In this document: positions 46,608 to 54,961 of the stretch, piece after piece
Position numbering within the stretch: position 1 is the stretch's first letter
Layout: every line of letters begins with the position of its first letter
Source of the DNA: Kriegella sp965368185
GTDB taxonomy: Bacteria; Bacteroidota; Bacteroidia; Flavobacteriales; Flavobacteriaceae
NCBI GenBank assembly: GCA_965368185.1
Contig: CBDULZ010000012.1
Location: 1 to 64,000 of the forward strand
DNA: 64,000 bases
Reading direction: 5' to 3'
Notes under the pieces: model-generated
What the model was told of the DNA's origin: nothing
Database searches by the model: none
The model's input: only the letters and a program-made list of their open reading frames with translations
Position numbers and translations under genes: made by a program

Positions 46608-46853
46608 CTATTCGTTCAAAGTAATATAATAACCATTGTCAACCTTAATCGAAATCTCCCCTCTGCGAAGTTTTTGATTGACCGAATCAATGTCCTCATA
46701 AGCATACAGATATTTTTTACCAACCTTAAAAAAGCTAACTAGACCCAGTTCCCGTAAAGCTTGCATTATTTGGCCATTATAGGATACACCAAGCTTTTCG
46801 CAAAATGCCTTTCCGGTCAAATTAAGTGGCTGTATGTTTACCTGGTTGCCCAT
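46608..46853 (-). CDS. Small helix-turn-helix protein (excisionase-like)
   Basis: An 81-residue protein. LTGKAFCEKLGVSYNGQIMQALRELGL followed by FFKVGKKYLYAYEDIDSVNQKLRRGEI has the helix-turn-helix plus wing layout of MerR/excisionase-type DNA binders. It lies 27 bases downstream of the relaxase gene on the same strand. A role in controlling transfer or excision is plausible but not shown. Confidence 0.62.
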   Translation of the reverse strand: MGNQVNIQPLNLTGKAFCEKLGVSYNGQIMQALRELGLVSFFKVGKKYLYAYEDIDSVNQKLRRGEISIKVDNGYYITLNE

Positions 46854-46880
46854 TAAATTCCAATAATACCCTACCCTATT

Positions 46881-47909
46881 TTATTTCCCTGTTCTCCTTC
46901 TTTTCTTCTTTCGCTTCCTGCGGTCGAAATCTTCCAGTTCCATTTTGAACGGAGTGAAAGGTTCGTCATCTAGGCCATCCTTTTGAGTGCCTCCCAAATC
47001 GTATTTTGGTTTTCCACCAATTTGGACTGTCCCTCCCTCAGCATCTTTTGCCTTTCCGATAGTGTTACTTGATTGGCCTGTATCCGGAGCAACAACTCCT
47101 TTATTTCCTTGTTCTGGATGATTATTTTCGAGAATAACTGCACGGTCTCTGATTTGTTCATAATCGATCTTTTTTATGATGTTGTTCCATGAATATTTTC
47201 GGCCTAGGCTGCTGCCCTTATAAATCACTTCTTCATATTTGAAGGAGATACCGGAAACCCTTCCCGTGGTCTTGCTGATATTGAATTTTGGCCGGATATT
47301 TCTTGACAGCAATTCATAGAGGAATTCCTCTGTAGTAGCTGAACGTTTTAACGCTTCCCTCAAATGATGTTGAAGCAGGCTTTTAATCGGTGCTTTGCCT
47401 GTCCGGAGCGATTTTTCTATCTCTTTTTGAGTTAGTGCCGCCTCTCTTTCCAAGCTTGCGTCCGGTAGCTCTGAAAGACCAAATTTCTTTTCCAGCTTGC
47501 GTACCAAGCGTTCGCTGCGCTCGTAGTCCCTACTATCGCTGACCAGCGCTCCAGATAGTTTTACCCTATTGGCAACGATATGGATGTGTTGATGGCTTTG
47601 GTCGTCATGGCGGTACATGATATATTGGTTGTCATCGAACCCCATTCCCTTGAGATAATCCAATCCTATCGAAACGAATTCACTATCACGCATCTTATCG
47701 CCCGGCGGCAGGTTCAGGGACACATGATAGACCGCTTTGCCAAGTCTCGGGCGTAACTGCCGAATTAAATTGAACTCCTTGGTCATATCGACCGGGCTGC
47801 CCAATTCTATATTCGCATCCAGCACAGTGGCCTGGCCCAGTTCCACCTTTTGTTGGTTGTAGGCCAACAGTCCATAAAAATCCTTGCCCTTTATCTGTTT
47901 TGCAATCAT
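46881..47909 (-). CDS. Mobilisation relaxase
   Basis: A 342-residue relaxase that should nick oriT and pilot single-stranded DNA during transfer. Residues 1-130 carry the family features: VYHVSLNLPPGDKM, then the histidine triad HQHIHIVANR (His106, 108, 110). The catalytic tyrosine may be in the N-terminal FYGLLAYN. The C-terminal 110 residues are low-complexity, ending in a very basic tail (RRKRKKKRRRTGK). It overlaps mobC by 4 bases. It resembles Bacteroidota MobB/BmgA-type relaxases of mobilisable elements, which rely on a helper conjugation machine; none is visible here. Confidence 0.87.
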   Translation of the reverse strand: MIAKQIKGKDFYGLLAYNQQKVELGQATVLDANIELGSPVDMTKEFNLIRQLRPRLGKAVYHVSLNLPPGDKMRDSEFVSIGLDYLKGMGFDDNQYIMYRHDDQSHQHIHIVANRVKLSGALVSDSRDYERSERLVRKLEKKFGLSELPDASLEREAALTQKEIEKSLRTGKAPIKSLLQHHLREALKRSATTEEFLYELLSRNIRPKFNISKTTGRVSGISFKYEEVIYKGSSLGRKYSWNNIIKKIDYEQIRDRAVILENNHPEQGNKGVVAPDTGQSSNTIGKAKDAEGGTVQIGGKPKYDLGGTQKDGLDDEPFTPFKMELEDFDRRKRKKKRRRTGK

Positions 47910-48247
47910 TTGTTGGTGATATTCGACTTTAATTCATGCAAGAGGTGCCGCAACTCTCCCAAGCGACGATACAAGTCTTTAGGGGAATGCATACGCAAAT
48001 GTGCGTTTTTGGTCAGTTGGTTGATGTTGTTGCCGATCCGGCTCAACTCGACGAACAATCGTCTGTCCTCCGGTGTCACCTTGGTTCTTGGTAGCGGTCT
48101 GCCCGTTACCTTTTTACGGATGTAGTCCGGTATGCCCATGCCCAACGTGGCCGCATTTCTAGAAACTATAAGGTATTCATTGACCGTCATGCGTACATTG
48201 ACCCGTATCGCTTTCAATGATTCAATATCCTTTTTTGGCCGTGCCAT
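47906..48247 (-). CDS. mobC: Mobilisation accessory protein MobC
   Basis: A 113-residue ribbon-helix-helix protein of the relaxosome. The start MARPKKDIESLKAIRVNVRMTVNEYL gives the DNA-binding strand and helix. LSRIGNNINQLTKNAH is the MobC family motif. A longer frame to 48319 runs into the palindromic oriT candidate, so I chose ATG 48247. Its stop overlaps the relaxase start (ATGA). Confidence 0.85.
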   Translation of the reverse strand: MARPKKDIESLKAIRVNVRMTVNEYLIVSRNAATLGMGIPDYIRKKVTGRPLPRTKVTPEDRRLFVELSRIGNNINQLTKNAHLRMHSPKDLYRRLGELRHLLHELKSNITNK

Positions 48248-48250
48248 AAT

Positions 48251-48345
48251 CCAGGGGTTTGGGGAGGATCCCCGACAAGCCTCGCGAACGAAGTGAGCGG
48301 TTTTTGCTTGCAAAAACATGGCTTGCTACGTGACCTCCGATTAAC
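48251..48345. other. Candidate origin of transfer (oriT)
   Basis: Directly upstream of mobC lie a perfect palindrome GTTTTTGC-TT-GCAAAAAC (48300-48317) and GGGGA-GGA-TCCCC (48261-48273), in DNA noticeably more GC-rich than its surroundings. oriT sites of mobilisable elements usually lie just upstream of mobC/relaxase genes and contain such inverted repeats. The nick site is not identifiable by eye. Confidence 0.45.
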
Positions 48346-48419
48346 TTAGGCCAAACCTAAAACATATCACAAGTCAATAGGGGCTTTGACGTACACGGCG
48401 TGTTGTACGGTAAATGGAT

Positions 48420-48905
48420 TCAGCAGAGTTTTACATCCTCGAACAAGATTTCAAGGGAAGTTTCGGCTTCGGGAACTTCAAAGTACCTGTGCGATTCCAA
48501 TATAAGGTGTTGCAATGCTGACCTATAACGTGCCTTGGCATGGGCATTGTCCTCATAATAGGTGCAGGGGTCTTTGGGATGCACCTCTGTGGGCGTGGTA
48601 AAGGATTTTACATCCCTGTTCATATATTCGAACCGTTGGGAAGCCTTTCTATGGATACCATCAAGGGTTAGGTCATTGGGATATTTCGGGACATTGTAAT
48701 AAAGTTCTTCCAAGATTACAATAAAAGACCTTCTACGGGAAAGTTTCGGCTTTTGTGATGCGATACCGATTGCTTTTTCTACATCTCGTACCAGACGTTC
48801 GGCCAATAGGACCTGTGATCGGGAATACTCTTTCCCGTTGACCTCGGGATGTTCCTCCTTCGCCAAATCTTCCAGATAGCTAAGCAGTTTTTCGGATGGA
48901 ATCAT
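48420..48905 (-). CDS. Unknown protein of the mobilisation module
   Basis: A 161-residue soluble protein of no family I recognise. It is mainly helical and charged (SRSQVLLAERLVRDVEKAIGIA, RRRSFIVILEELYYNVPKYPNDLTL). A longer in-frame extension to 49067 overlaps the upstream gene; ATG 48905 overlaps that gene's stop by 4 bases (ATGA), which strongly supports this start. It is co-oriented with mobC and the relaxase and lies just upstream of the oriT candidate. A role in element biology is inference from position. Confidence 0.68.
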   Translation of the reverse strand: MIPSEKLLSYLEDLAKEEHPEVNGKEYSRSQVLLAERLVRDVEKAIGIASQKPKLSRRRSFIVILEELYYNVPKYPNDLTLDGIHRKASQRFEYMNRDVKSFTTPTEVHPKDPCTYYEDNAHAKARYRSALQHLILESHRYFEVPEAETSLEILFEDVKLC

Positions 48906-49690
48906 AACTTTGGACCGCCCCTGCGTTTGTTTATAGTTGGAATTCGCTCCAAAGCATTCCCCATGGCCTTGGCAAGTTTTTCGGATCGAAGGGAGAGGCC
49001 CAATAGGTGTTGTTGCGTTATCGAACCTGCTAACAGATAATCGGCCATGGTCGTCTTTTCGGGCCACAGCTTGGTCTTGACGATAAGATTTAGCAATAGT
49101 TGTTCATGGGCATCGAGATTATAGCGGGAATTTTCCAATTCCTTGCCAAAATTTTTGAGATACAGCTCGGGACGCGGTTTCTTTTCTTTCACGGTTTTCT
49201 CCATATTTTCCCATCCGACCTGCGTCGATAAATATGCGGCCAAATAAGCCACGGAGAATCGGCCATATTCCCATTTTCGGTACGAGGTGGCCTGATCCAA
49301 CAGTTCTTCCTCTACAAAATCAACTAGGGGTTCATTGGTCAATAGCCCTTTCAAATCATATTCGCCATTTTGGAGTGCTTCCAGCTGTGATTTCGCGTGA
49401 CCATCCAAATTGTTTATCAGATGTCTTGCAAATGTTTGGGATAGCTCGAACAGCGGTTGTTTACCGTCCAGAATGGCCTTTAAAAGCAGCTCCATTTGTT
49501 TTTCAGGGACTTCATCATAATGAAGCCCATAAGTAAATACGGCTGCGATAAAGGTTTTCAGCTGCCCTTCAGATAGTGCAAGCTTTTTGTGGGAAGGGGA
49601 AAGACCGTCCAATTCATCTATGACTTCCCTGAACGACTGTCGGCCTATGGGCCGACTAAAATCTAGCACTTTATATAAGGTTTCCGACAT
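48902..49690 (-). CDS. Unknown helical protein of the mobilisation module
   Basis: A 262-residue soluble, largely alpha-helical protein with no motif I recognise (MSETLYKVLDFSRPIGRQSF.., AHEQLLLNLIVKTKLWPEKTTMADYLL). The C-terminus is basic (NKRRGGPKL). It is first in a minus-strand set with the 161-residue gene (4-base overlap), followed by mobC, relaxase and HTH gene. The overlap suggests the two unknown proteins act together. Confidence 0.7.
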   Translation of the reverse strand: MSETLYKVLDFSRPIGRQSFREVIDELDGLSPSHKKLALSEGQLKTFIAAVFTYGLHYDEVPEKQMELLLKAILDGKQPLFELSQTFARHLINNLDGHAKSQLEALQNGEYDLKGLLTNEPLVDFVEEELLDQATSYRKWEYGRFSVAYLAAYLSTQVGWENMEKTVKEKKPRPELYLKNFGKELENSRYNLDAHEQLLLNLIVKTKLWPEKTTMADYLLAGSITQQHLLGLSLRSEKLAKAMGNALERIPTINKRRGGPKL

Positions 49691-50126
49691 GGTATAAATT
49701 TAATGAATATGATGAGAAAGATTCTAAAATTCTATCGCTTGGCATATAGTATAGCTTGTAGTATCGATATAGCAACTTCGCAAAATTTCAAATACTACTA
49801 ATTTTGAAGCCAAAAAATAAGGCTACTAATCGTTCCATAAAAGGTGAATTAACGAAACTATTAAAAAGAACGGAAAATGGAACTAGAAACGGATATGTTT
49901 TGTATTAAATCCGGTCGTTTAGAAAATCGGCCGTTTTAGGAAACTACCTTTTTTTCTTTTCCTACCCTTACAAGAGGCCAGTTTACCTTTCTACTATGAA
50001 ACCTCTATTCGATTTCTCATTAAGTCAGAGAACTTCTCTTTAATAGAATTTAAGCCTAATATATTCTACGTACGAAAAATATCGTACCTTTGAATAATCA
50101 ATTAGTAATCAGTAAAATTATTCATC
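49691..50126. other. Divergent spacer with BlaI-type promoter
   Basis: It separates the mobilisation module from the BlaI regulon and holds no gene. Notable contents are a copy of the recurring CTAAAACGG motif (49928-49946) and the operator/promoter at 50071-50092. Confidence 0.45.
50071..50092 (+). promoter_or_regulatory. BlaI-type operator overlapping the -7 box
   Basis: TACGA-AAAATA-TCGTA (50071-50086) is a 16-base dyad with 5-bp arms. Its last two bases begin TACCTTTG (50085-50092), an exact TAnnTTTG -7 box, so a repressor bound here would block transcription. The same dyad, TACGA-N6-TCGTA, lies upstream of blaI at 54813. ATG of the next gene is 34 bases downstream. Confidence 0.72.
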
Positions 50127-50543
50127 ATGAGAAATCAACAAGAAATCAAAAGCACATTCTTTTTTAGCGCAATTCGCACAAAAGGTATTATTAAAAAGAA
50201 AATTAAGTTAACTAGGCTATTCTTAATTCCACTTATTATTTTTTCCTTTATTCTGACTCTTACTGCTTCCTGTAAGGAGAGTAAGTACGGAAATAAGAGC
50301 AAAGCTGAATCTACTAATAGGGGTCAAGGGAGTGCACGGGTCTCCAGAGAAAAAGTAATCGATTATTTACAAAAATTACATTTGATTGATGACCCAATGA
50401 ACTACAAAGTCGAGCTTACTAACGATTACTTATATATCGATGGTAACAAGCAACCTGAAAAAACCCATCTTTATATTATTAAAAATTTTGTCGAAAACCC
50501 CGACGGACACCTACAAGTCACTTATACAGTTTCAACTGACTAA
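50127..50543 (+). CDS. Small membrane-anchored protein sharing the BlaR1 tail domain
   Basis: A 138-residue protein. A basic N-terminus of about 28 residues is followed by one hydrophobic segment (LTRLFLIPLIIFSFILTLTASC) ending in a lipobox-like LTASC. It should thus be a lipoprotein or a single-pass membrane protein facing the periplasm. Residues 75-138 (EKVIDYLQKLHLIDDPMNYK.., LYIDGNKQ, FVENPDGHLQ) align without gaps to the last 65 residues of the M56/BlaR1-like protein at 53092-54387, about one third identical. It is first in an operon with the outer-membrane receptor under a BlaI-type operator. Function unknown. Confidence 0.75.
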   Translation: MRNQQEIKSTFFFSAIRTKGIIKKKIKLTRLFLIPLIIFSFILTLTASCKESKYGNKSKAESTNRGQGSARVSREKVIDYLQKLHLIDDPMNYKVELTNDYLYIDGNKQPEKTHLYIIKNFVENPDGHLQVTYTVSTD

Positions 50544-50610
50544 ACCTATTATCTAAAAAATTTCTAATTAAAGTATTTATCACGGGTTTTCCCGTGCAAT
50601 TCATCATATC

Positions 50611-53055
50611 ATGACACATCGAAACATAGTAGTTATAATTTCTTTTTTTATCCTGACCGCAACGTTCTCCATTCAGGCACAAACCATTAAGGGAAGGGTA
50701 CTTGATGAAACGGGCACTCCCATGGAAGGCTATGTGTCTCTTGCTGTTAAAGGAGATTCTACAAACATTTCAAAAATCGAACTAACGGATATCAACGGAA
50801 ATTTTGATTTTGAAGAAATGAAGGTTGGGGAATATGAGTTGTTCTTTTCATTTTATGGCTCGATGACCAATTACCCGGACTTTATAAGCATACCATCCAT
50901 CGATACCAATATTGAACTACGAGATTTTATTGTCAATAATCAAAATTTTGAATTGGAGGAAGTGGTTTTAATTAAAAAGAAGCCACTTGTGGAACAGAAG
51001 ATAGACCGTACCGTGGTTAACGTAGAAGCAATCATTAGTAATGAAGGAGTATCAGCATTGGATGTGCTTGAGAAGTCGCCAGGTCTAAGAGTTGACGATA
51101 ATGGTGGTATAAATTTGAAAGGTAGGCCAGGTGTAACAGTTTACATCGATGATAAACCTACGTACTTATCCGGTGCTGATTTGGCAGCATATCTCAGTTC
51201 ATTGCCAAGTTCATCCTTGGAGACAATTGAAATTATGACGAATCCTCCGGCAAAGTATGATGCGGCAGGGAATGCAGGTGTTATTAACATTAAAACCAAA
51301 AGGCAGAATATCGTCGGATTTAATGGCGGATTGAATTTGAGTCTTATCCAACAGAAGTATAGTGAGACGAGAAACGGAGTGAATTTCAATTATAGAAAGA
51401 ATAAAATCAACATCTATGGTAATTTTGGATACGGTACAAGAAATGGATTCGTCAACTTTTACACAGATAGAAATTTCAAGGGCGATACCGGTTATACTAT
51501 TACCGATTTTGACCAGTACTCGTTTATCAGAAGGAAAGGATACCAATTTTTAACGACTTTGGGAGCCGATTTTTATCAGTCCGACAACACAACTTGGGGA
51601 ATAGTTATAGGAGGAATATCGAGGCATCCACAAAGTAGTACAGATTCTAGAAGTGTTTTTATTGACACCATTGGAGTGCAAGATTCTCTGACCATTACAA
51701 AAAACAGGGAAGATGAAACATTTACTAACGGTAGCATTAACCTCAATTTAAGACATGATTTCAAAAAGGATGGTCCCAGCCTTGGAGTAGACCTCGACCA
51801 TATCATATATGAGACTGGAAATGAACAGAATTTTGATGATAGAACCTTTGATGGCAACGATGAATTAAAGTCTCAGGAACTCCTTCTAGGGAATTTAAGC
51901 TCAACTTTTAAAATATCGTCGGCCAAGGCTGACTTTACTCAACAAATCAATAAGTCCTACATAATGTCAGCTGGTGTCAAAACATCATATACCGAAACGG
52001 ATAATTCTGCTGAATACTTTTCGCAGGTAAGTGCTGACCTAATACCCGATTATGACATTACCAACCGATTCCTATATGACGAAAACATACATGCTGGCTA
52101 TTTGAATCTAAGCAAAGAATTTAAAAAGCTAAGCGTTCAAATGGGGCTTAGGTATGAGAAAACGATATCCAAAGGATACCAAGCAGGGAATATTGTTAAA
52201 CCTGATTCTGTATTCAGAAGGGCATATGATGGCCTGTTCCCAACGTTTTTCGCACTCTATAAAGTTGATTCCTTAGAAAATCATCAGATAAGGCTCAATT
52301 ATGGAAAACGTATTCACAGACCCTATTATCAAGACTTAAATCCTTTCATTACACCACTGAATAAATTCACTTTTTATGTTGGAAACCCACTTTTACTACC
52401 GTCCTTTTCGCATAAAGTAGAGCTTAGCTATATATTTAAAAAGAGAACTACGGCAACTTTAGGGTATAGTGATTCAACAAATGAGGTTAGTGAAACAATT
52501 GAAATCGAGGATGGATTATACTTCAGTCGACCTGGAAATATTGGCAGTACAAAACTGATTAATATATCCTTGGATGGCAACTATGACATTACTGATTGGT
52601 TTAAATTTCAGTTTTATGGTTCTGTGGATTTCATTTCAATCAAAAGTGATTTTTACGACGGTTTATTGGAACACCAAGGAACTAACGGGTATCTACAAGG
52701 ATTATGCTCCTTTGAACTACCAAAGGATTGGGTCGTTCAATTAGACGGAAATTACCGTACAAAAGTTACAAGCGCACAGTTTCTTTTTGGAAGTAAGGGA
52801 GCCTTAAACATTGCTATATCCAAAAAAATAGGCAAAAGGTCCTCCCTAAGTATTACTGGTAGCGATTTATTATATACTAATATTAATAGAGGAGAAATCA
52901 GAAATCTCGATAGAACAGAAGCCGGATATACAAATTTCGGAGGCACACGAAAAGTTGTTTTGAATTATCGACTGCGTCTAGGGAAAGATTTTTCGAGCAA
53001 ACCAAGACATAAAGCTAAAGGGGCGGAAGATGAAAAAAATCGAGTAAAGGAATGA
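50611..53055 (+). CDS. Outer-membrane beta-barrel receptor (TonB-receptor-like)
   Basis: An 814-residue outer-membrane protein. A signal peptide ends at IQAQ (residue 24). A carboxypeptidase-regulatory-like domain (IKGRVLDETGTPMEGYVSLAV, about 25-110) is followed by a plug (VVNVEAIISNEGVSALDVLEKSPGLRVDDNGGINLKGRPGVTVYIDDKPTYLSG) and a long barrel of the Bacteroidota outer-membrane barrel (OMP_b-brl_3) type. The C-terminus is charged rather than aromatic. No ligand can be named. It lies 67 bases after the small membrane protein gene and shares its BlaI-type promoter, so it should be induced by the same signal that activates the BlaR1-like sensor. Confidence 0.88.
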   Translation: MTHRNIVVIISFFILTATFSIQAQTIKGRVLDETGTPMEGYVSLAVKGDSTNISKIELTDINGNFDFEEMKVGEYELFFSFYGSMTNYPDFISIPSIDTNIELRDFIVNNQNFELEEVVLIKKKPLVEQKIDRTVVNVEAIISNEGVSALDVLEKSPGLRVDDNGGINLKGRPGVTVYIDDKPTYLSGADLAAYLSSLPSSSLETIEIMTNPPAKYDAAGNAGVINIKTKRQNIVGFNGGLNLSLIQQKYSETRNGVNFNYRKNKINIYGNFGYGTRNGFVNFYTDRNFKGDTGYTITDFDQYSFIRRKGYQFLTTLGADFYQSDNTTWGIVIGGISRHPQSSTDSRSVFIDTIGVQDSLTITKNREDETFTNGSINLNLRHDFKKDGPSLGVDLDHIIYETGNEQNFDDRTFDGNDELKSQELLLGNLSSTFKISSAKADFTQQINKSYIMSAGVKTSYTETDNSAEYFSQVSADLIPDYDITNRFLYDENIHAGYLNLSKEFKKLSVQMGLRYEKTISKGYQAGNIVKPDSVFRRAYDGLFPTFFALYKVDSLENHQIRLNYGKRIHRPYYQDLNPFITPLNKFTFYVGNPLLLPSFSHKVELSYIFKKRTTATLGYSDSTNEVSETIEIEDGLYFSRPGNIGSTKLINISLDGNYDITDWFKFQFYGSVDFISIKSDFYDGLLEHQGTNGYLQGLCSFELPKDWVVQLDGNYRTKVTSAQFLFGSKGALNIAISKKIGKRSSLSITGSDLLYTNINRGEIRNLDRTEAGYTNFGGTRKVVLNYRLRLGKDFSSKPRHKAKGAEDEKNRVKE

Positions 53056-53091
53056 CAACCTTTAAATCAAAAAAATGACCAAAATTATAGG

Positions 53092-54387
53092 CTAATCCGA
53101 TTCGCTAACAACATTTTTTGTAAAATGTAGTCTTCGTTCGTAATCCTTAACGAAGTCCGCCAATATTTGTCTATGAAGTGCTTTGCTCTGTCTATTCCCA
53201 TTAACGTATAGGGCAAAATTCGTTACTTTGAATGAGAAGTTTTCTGGATTGGAAATTATCCTATCGTCAATAAGTTGTTTTATTATTTTTTCGGCATCGA
53301 CCCTATTCGGGATTTTAGAAGCTTGGTTATCACTAAAGGAACTAAAAAGGTAATAACCACTTCCTTTTGCGACCCTTGTATCTGTTGTCAAGCTTACAGT
53401 CGTTAAAATAAGGGCGATAAAGCAAAGTCCGACAAAAAATCTATCAATACTACTCAGTGAAGATTTGCTTAAGCCCAAAATACGTTTAACCCTGTTCAAT
53501 AGTGGCTTTCTATTACCTACAAAATTCATACTATAGGTTGGAGAACCAAATTCCTTACATTTAACAAGGGTATTGACGTACAACATCTTATCGCCCGTTA
53601 GCTCTATAGCCATATCATCACAACATACTTCTCGCTCCTTGCGTATTAAAGAGGATATCCAAAGCACAAAGGGATTAAAAAAGAAAATGATTTCCATTGC
53701 GGATTGAATCAGATTTACCACAAAATCTTTCCTTTTGATATGGGCCAGTTCGTGCGCCAATATTGCTTCAACCTGTTCCGGAGCAATAGAATTTAACAAT
53801 CCCATTGGAATCAAAACCACAGGTTTTATCGCTCCAATTACCATAGGAGTTTTGGCAATGGCGGATTCAAAGACCGAGATGGTTCTTTTTAAATCCATTT
53901 TATCACAAATGGTTTTCAATACCTTTTGAAGTTTCTCGCCAACTGGTTCTCTCTTTGTGTTTTTCAATTTATAGACATTACGAACGTCGAAAAACATCGT
54001 TACTATCTTAATGCATATTATCGCGAACCAGATAAATACTAAAACTCGGTCATAATGGGCTAAATAATAATCATAGAATGCATGAATTTCATCGGTAATG
54101 AAAAAAGTTAAATCTCCCTCTCGGATGTTTTCGGTTTCGAGCGAATATGATGTGGAGAAATTATCTATGAAAAATCCACCAGTGGAGTTTAATTCAAGTG
54201 TAAAGGTATAAACCACAACAACCATGAATAGCACTAATGAGAAAGTCAGCAATAAATATTTAATGGACGACTTGAGCTTTTGTGCCAACATCATTATCGC
54301 ACCACCAAGTACCGCAAGTATAACTCCTTGCCATAAAGAGTGTAAAAGGGTTTTATAAATTGCGTCGAGTAGAGTATCAAGTCCCAT
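53092..54387 (-). CDS. BlaR1-like M56 membrane metalloprotease sensor
   Basis: A 431-residue integral membrane protease. Several N-terminal helices surround a cytoplasmic zinc-protease domain with ILAHELAHIKRKDF (HExxH about 211-215). A further helix (about 315-335) leads to a periplasmic C-terminal tail. In the BlaR1/MecR1 family, signal binding outside activates the protease, which destroys the BlaI repressor. No beta-lactam-binding penicillin-sensor domain is present. The tail (about 366-431) is instead homologous to the small protein at 50127-50543. It lies 21 bases after the BlaI-like gene on the same strand. Confidence 0.88.
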   Translation of the reverse strand: MGLDTLLDAIYKTLLHSLWQGVILAVLGGAIMMLAQKLKSSIKYLLLTFSLVLFMVVVVYTFTLELNSTGGFFIDNFSTSYSLETENIREGDLTFFITDEIHAFYDYYLAHYDRVLVFIWFAIICIKIVTMFFDVRNVYKLKNTKREPVGEKLQKVLKTICDKMDLKRTISVFESAIAKTPMVIGAIKPVVLIPMGLLNSIAPEQVEAILAHELAHIKRKDFVVNLIQSAMEIIFFFNPFVLWISSLIRKEREVCCDDMAIELTGDKMLYVNTLVKCKEFGSPTYSMNFVGNRKPLLNRVKRILGLSKSSLSSIDRFFVGLCFIALILTTVSLTTDTRVAKGSGYYLFSSFSDNQASKIPNRVDAEKIIKQLIDDRIISNPENFSFKVTNFALYVNGNRQSKALHRQILADFVKDYERRLHFTKNVVSESD

Positions 54388-54408
54388 GATTTAGTTATTA
54401 CGTAAGCA

Positions 54409-54771
54409 TCAACTTTTGTCCAACTTCTCCAATATTTCTTTTATTTCATTAAGTTCCTTTTTAGAGGTCTTATTGTTCCCCGTAAGCTGCATTATCAATT
54501 TGCTTGGAGAACCATCGAAAAAATTATTGACAAAATTATCGAGCATATTGCTTTTGGTTTTCTGTTCTTCCTCAATCGGTTTATATACGTGCTTCATTTG
54601 GCTCGCATCCCTTTCGAGAATTCCTTTTTCAAGCATTATTTGCATCAGTTTTAGAGTCGATGTATATTTGACATCTCGTTCCTTGTTGACTTCGTCGTTT
54701 ACATGCCGAACAGTTGACGGCCCTAGTTTCCATAGTACTTGCAAAATTTCTAGTTCGGATTTTGTTGGCAT
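54409..54771 (-). CDS. BlaI/MecI-family transcriptional repressor
   Basis: A 120-residue winged-helix repressor. MPTKSELEILQVLWKLGPSTVRHVNDEV is the family N-terminus, the wing reads VKYTSTLKLMQIMLEKGILERD, and a C-terminal dimerisation helix region follows. It should bind TACGA-N6-TCGTA at its own promoter and at the operon starting at 50127. Inactivation is by the adjacent M56 protease. No beta-lactamase gene lies nearby, so the signal is unlikely to be limited to beta-lactams. Confidence 0.9.
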   Translation of the reverse strand: MPTKSELEILQVLWKLGPSTVRHVNDEVNKERDVKYTSTLKLMQIMLEKGILERDASQMKHVYKPIEEEQKTKSNMLDNFVNNFFDGSPSKLIMQLTGNNKTSKKELNEIKEILEKLDKS

Positions 54772-54812
54772 ATTTTTATGGATAATGAGCTTTATATTCT
54801 ACATGATAAAGA

Positions 54813-54828
54813 TACGAAATAATTCGTA
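54813..54828 (-). promoter_or_regulatory. BlaI-type operator of the blaI-blaR1 operon
   Basis: TACGA-AATAAT-TCGTA is a 16-base dyad 42 bases before the blaI-like start. On the minus strand it runs into TATCTTTA, one base from the -7 consensus TAnnTTTG. It shares both arms and spacing with the site at 50071, pointing to autoregulation and shared control. Confidence 0.7.
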
Positions 54829-54884
54829 CTTAAAAATCTTAACTGTAATGCAGTATATCTTGAAAATTTAGCAGAAATTTATTG

Positions 54885-54961
54885 GTGCCGTAAAACGAAA
54901 CTTTCTTGGAAATCCGCTCCATATTCCCAAACTATCTCATTAATCCGCCGTTTTACGGCAC
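54885..54961. repeat. Long-spaced inverted repeat after the AraC-type gene
   Basis: GTGCCGTAAAACG (54885-54897) and CGTTTTACGGCAC (54949-54961) are a perfect 13-bp inverted repeat with a 51-base spacer. The right arm touches the stop codon of the AraC-type gene. Related copies of the motif lie at other module joints (49928, 56711, 57541). There is no T-run, so it is not a typical terminator. Confidence 0.6.
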
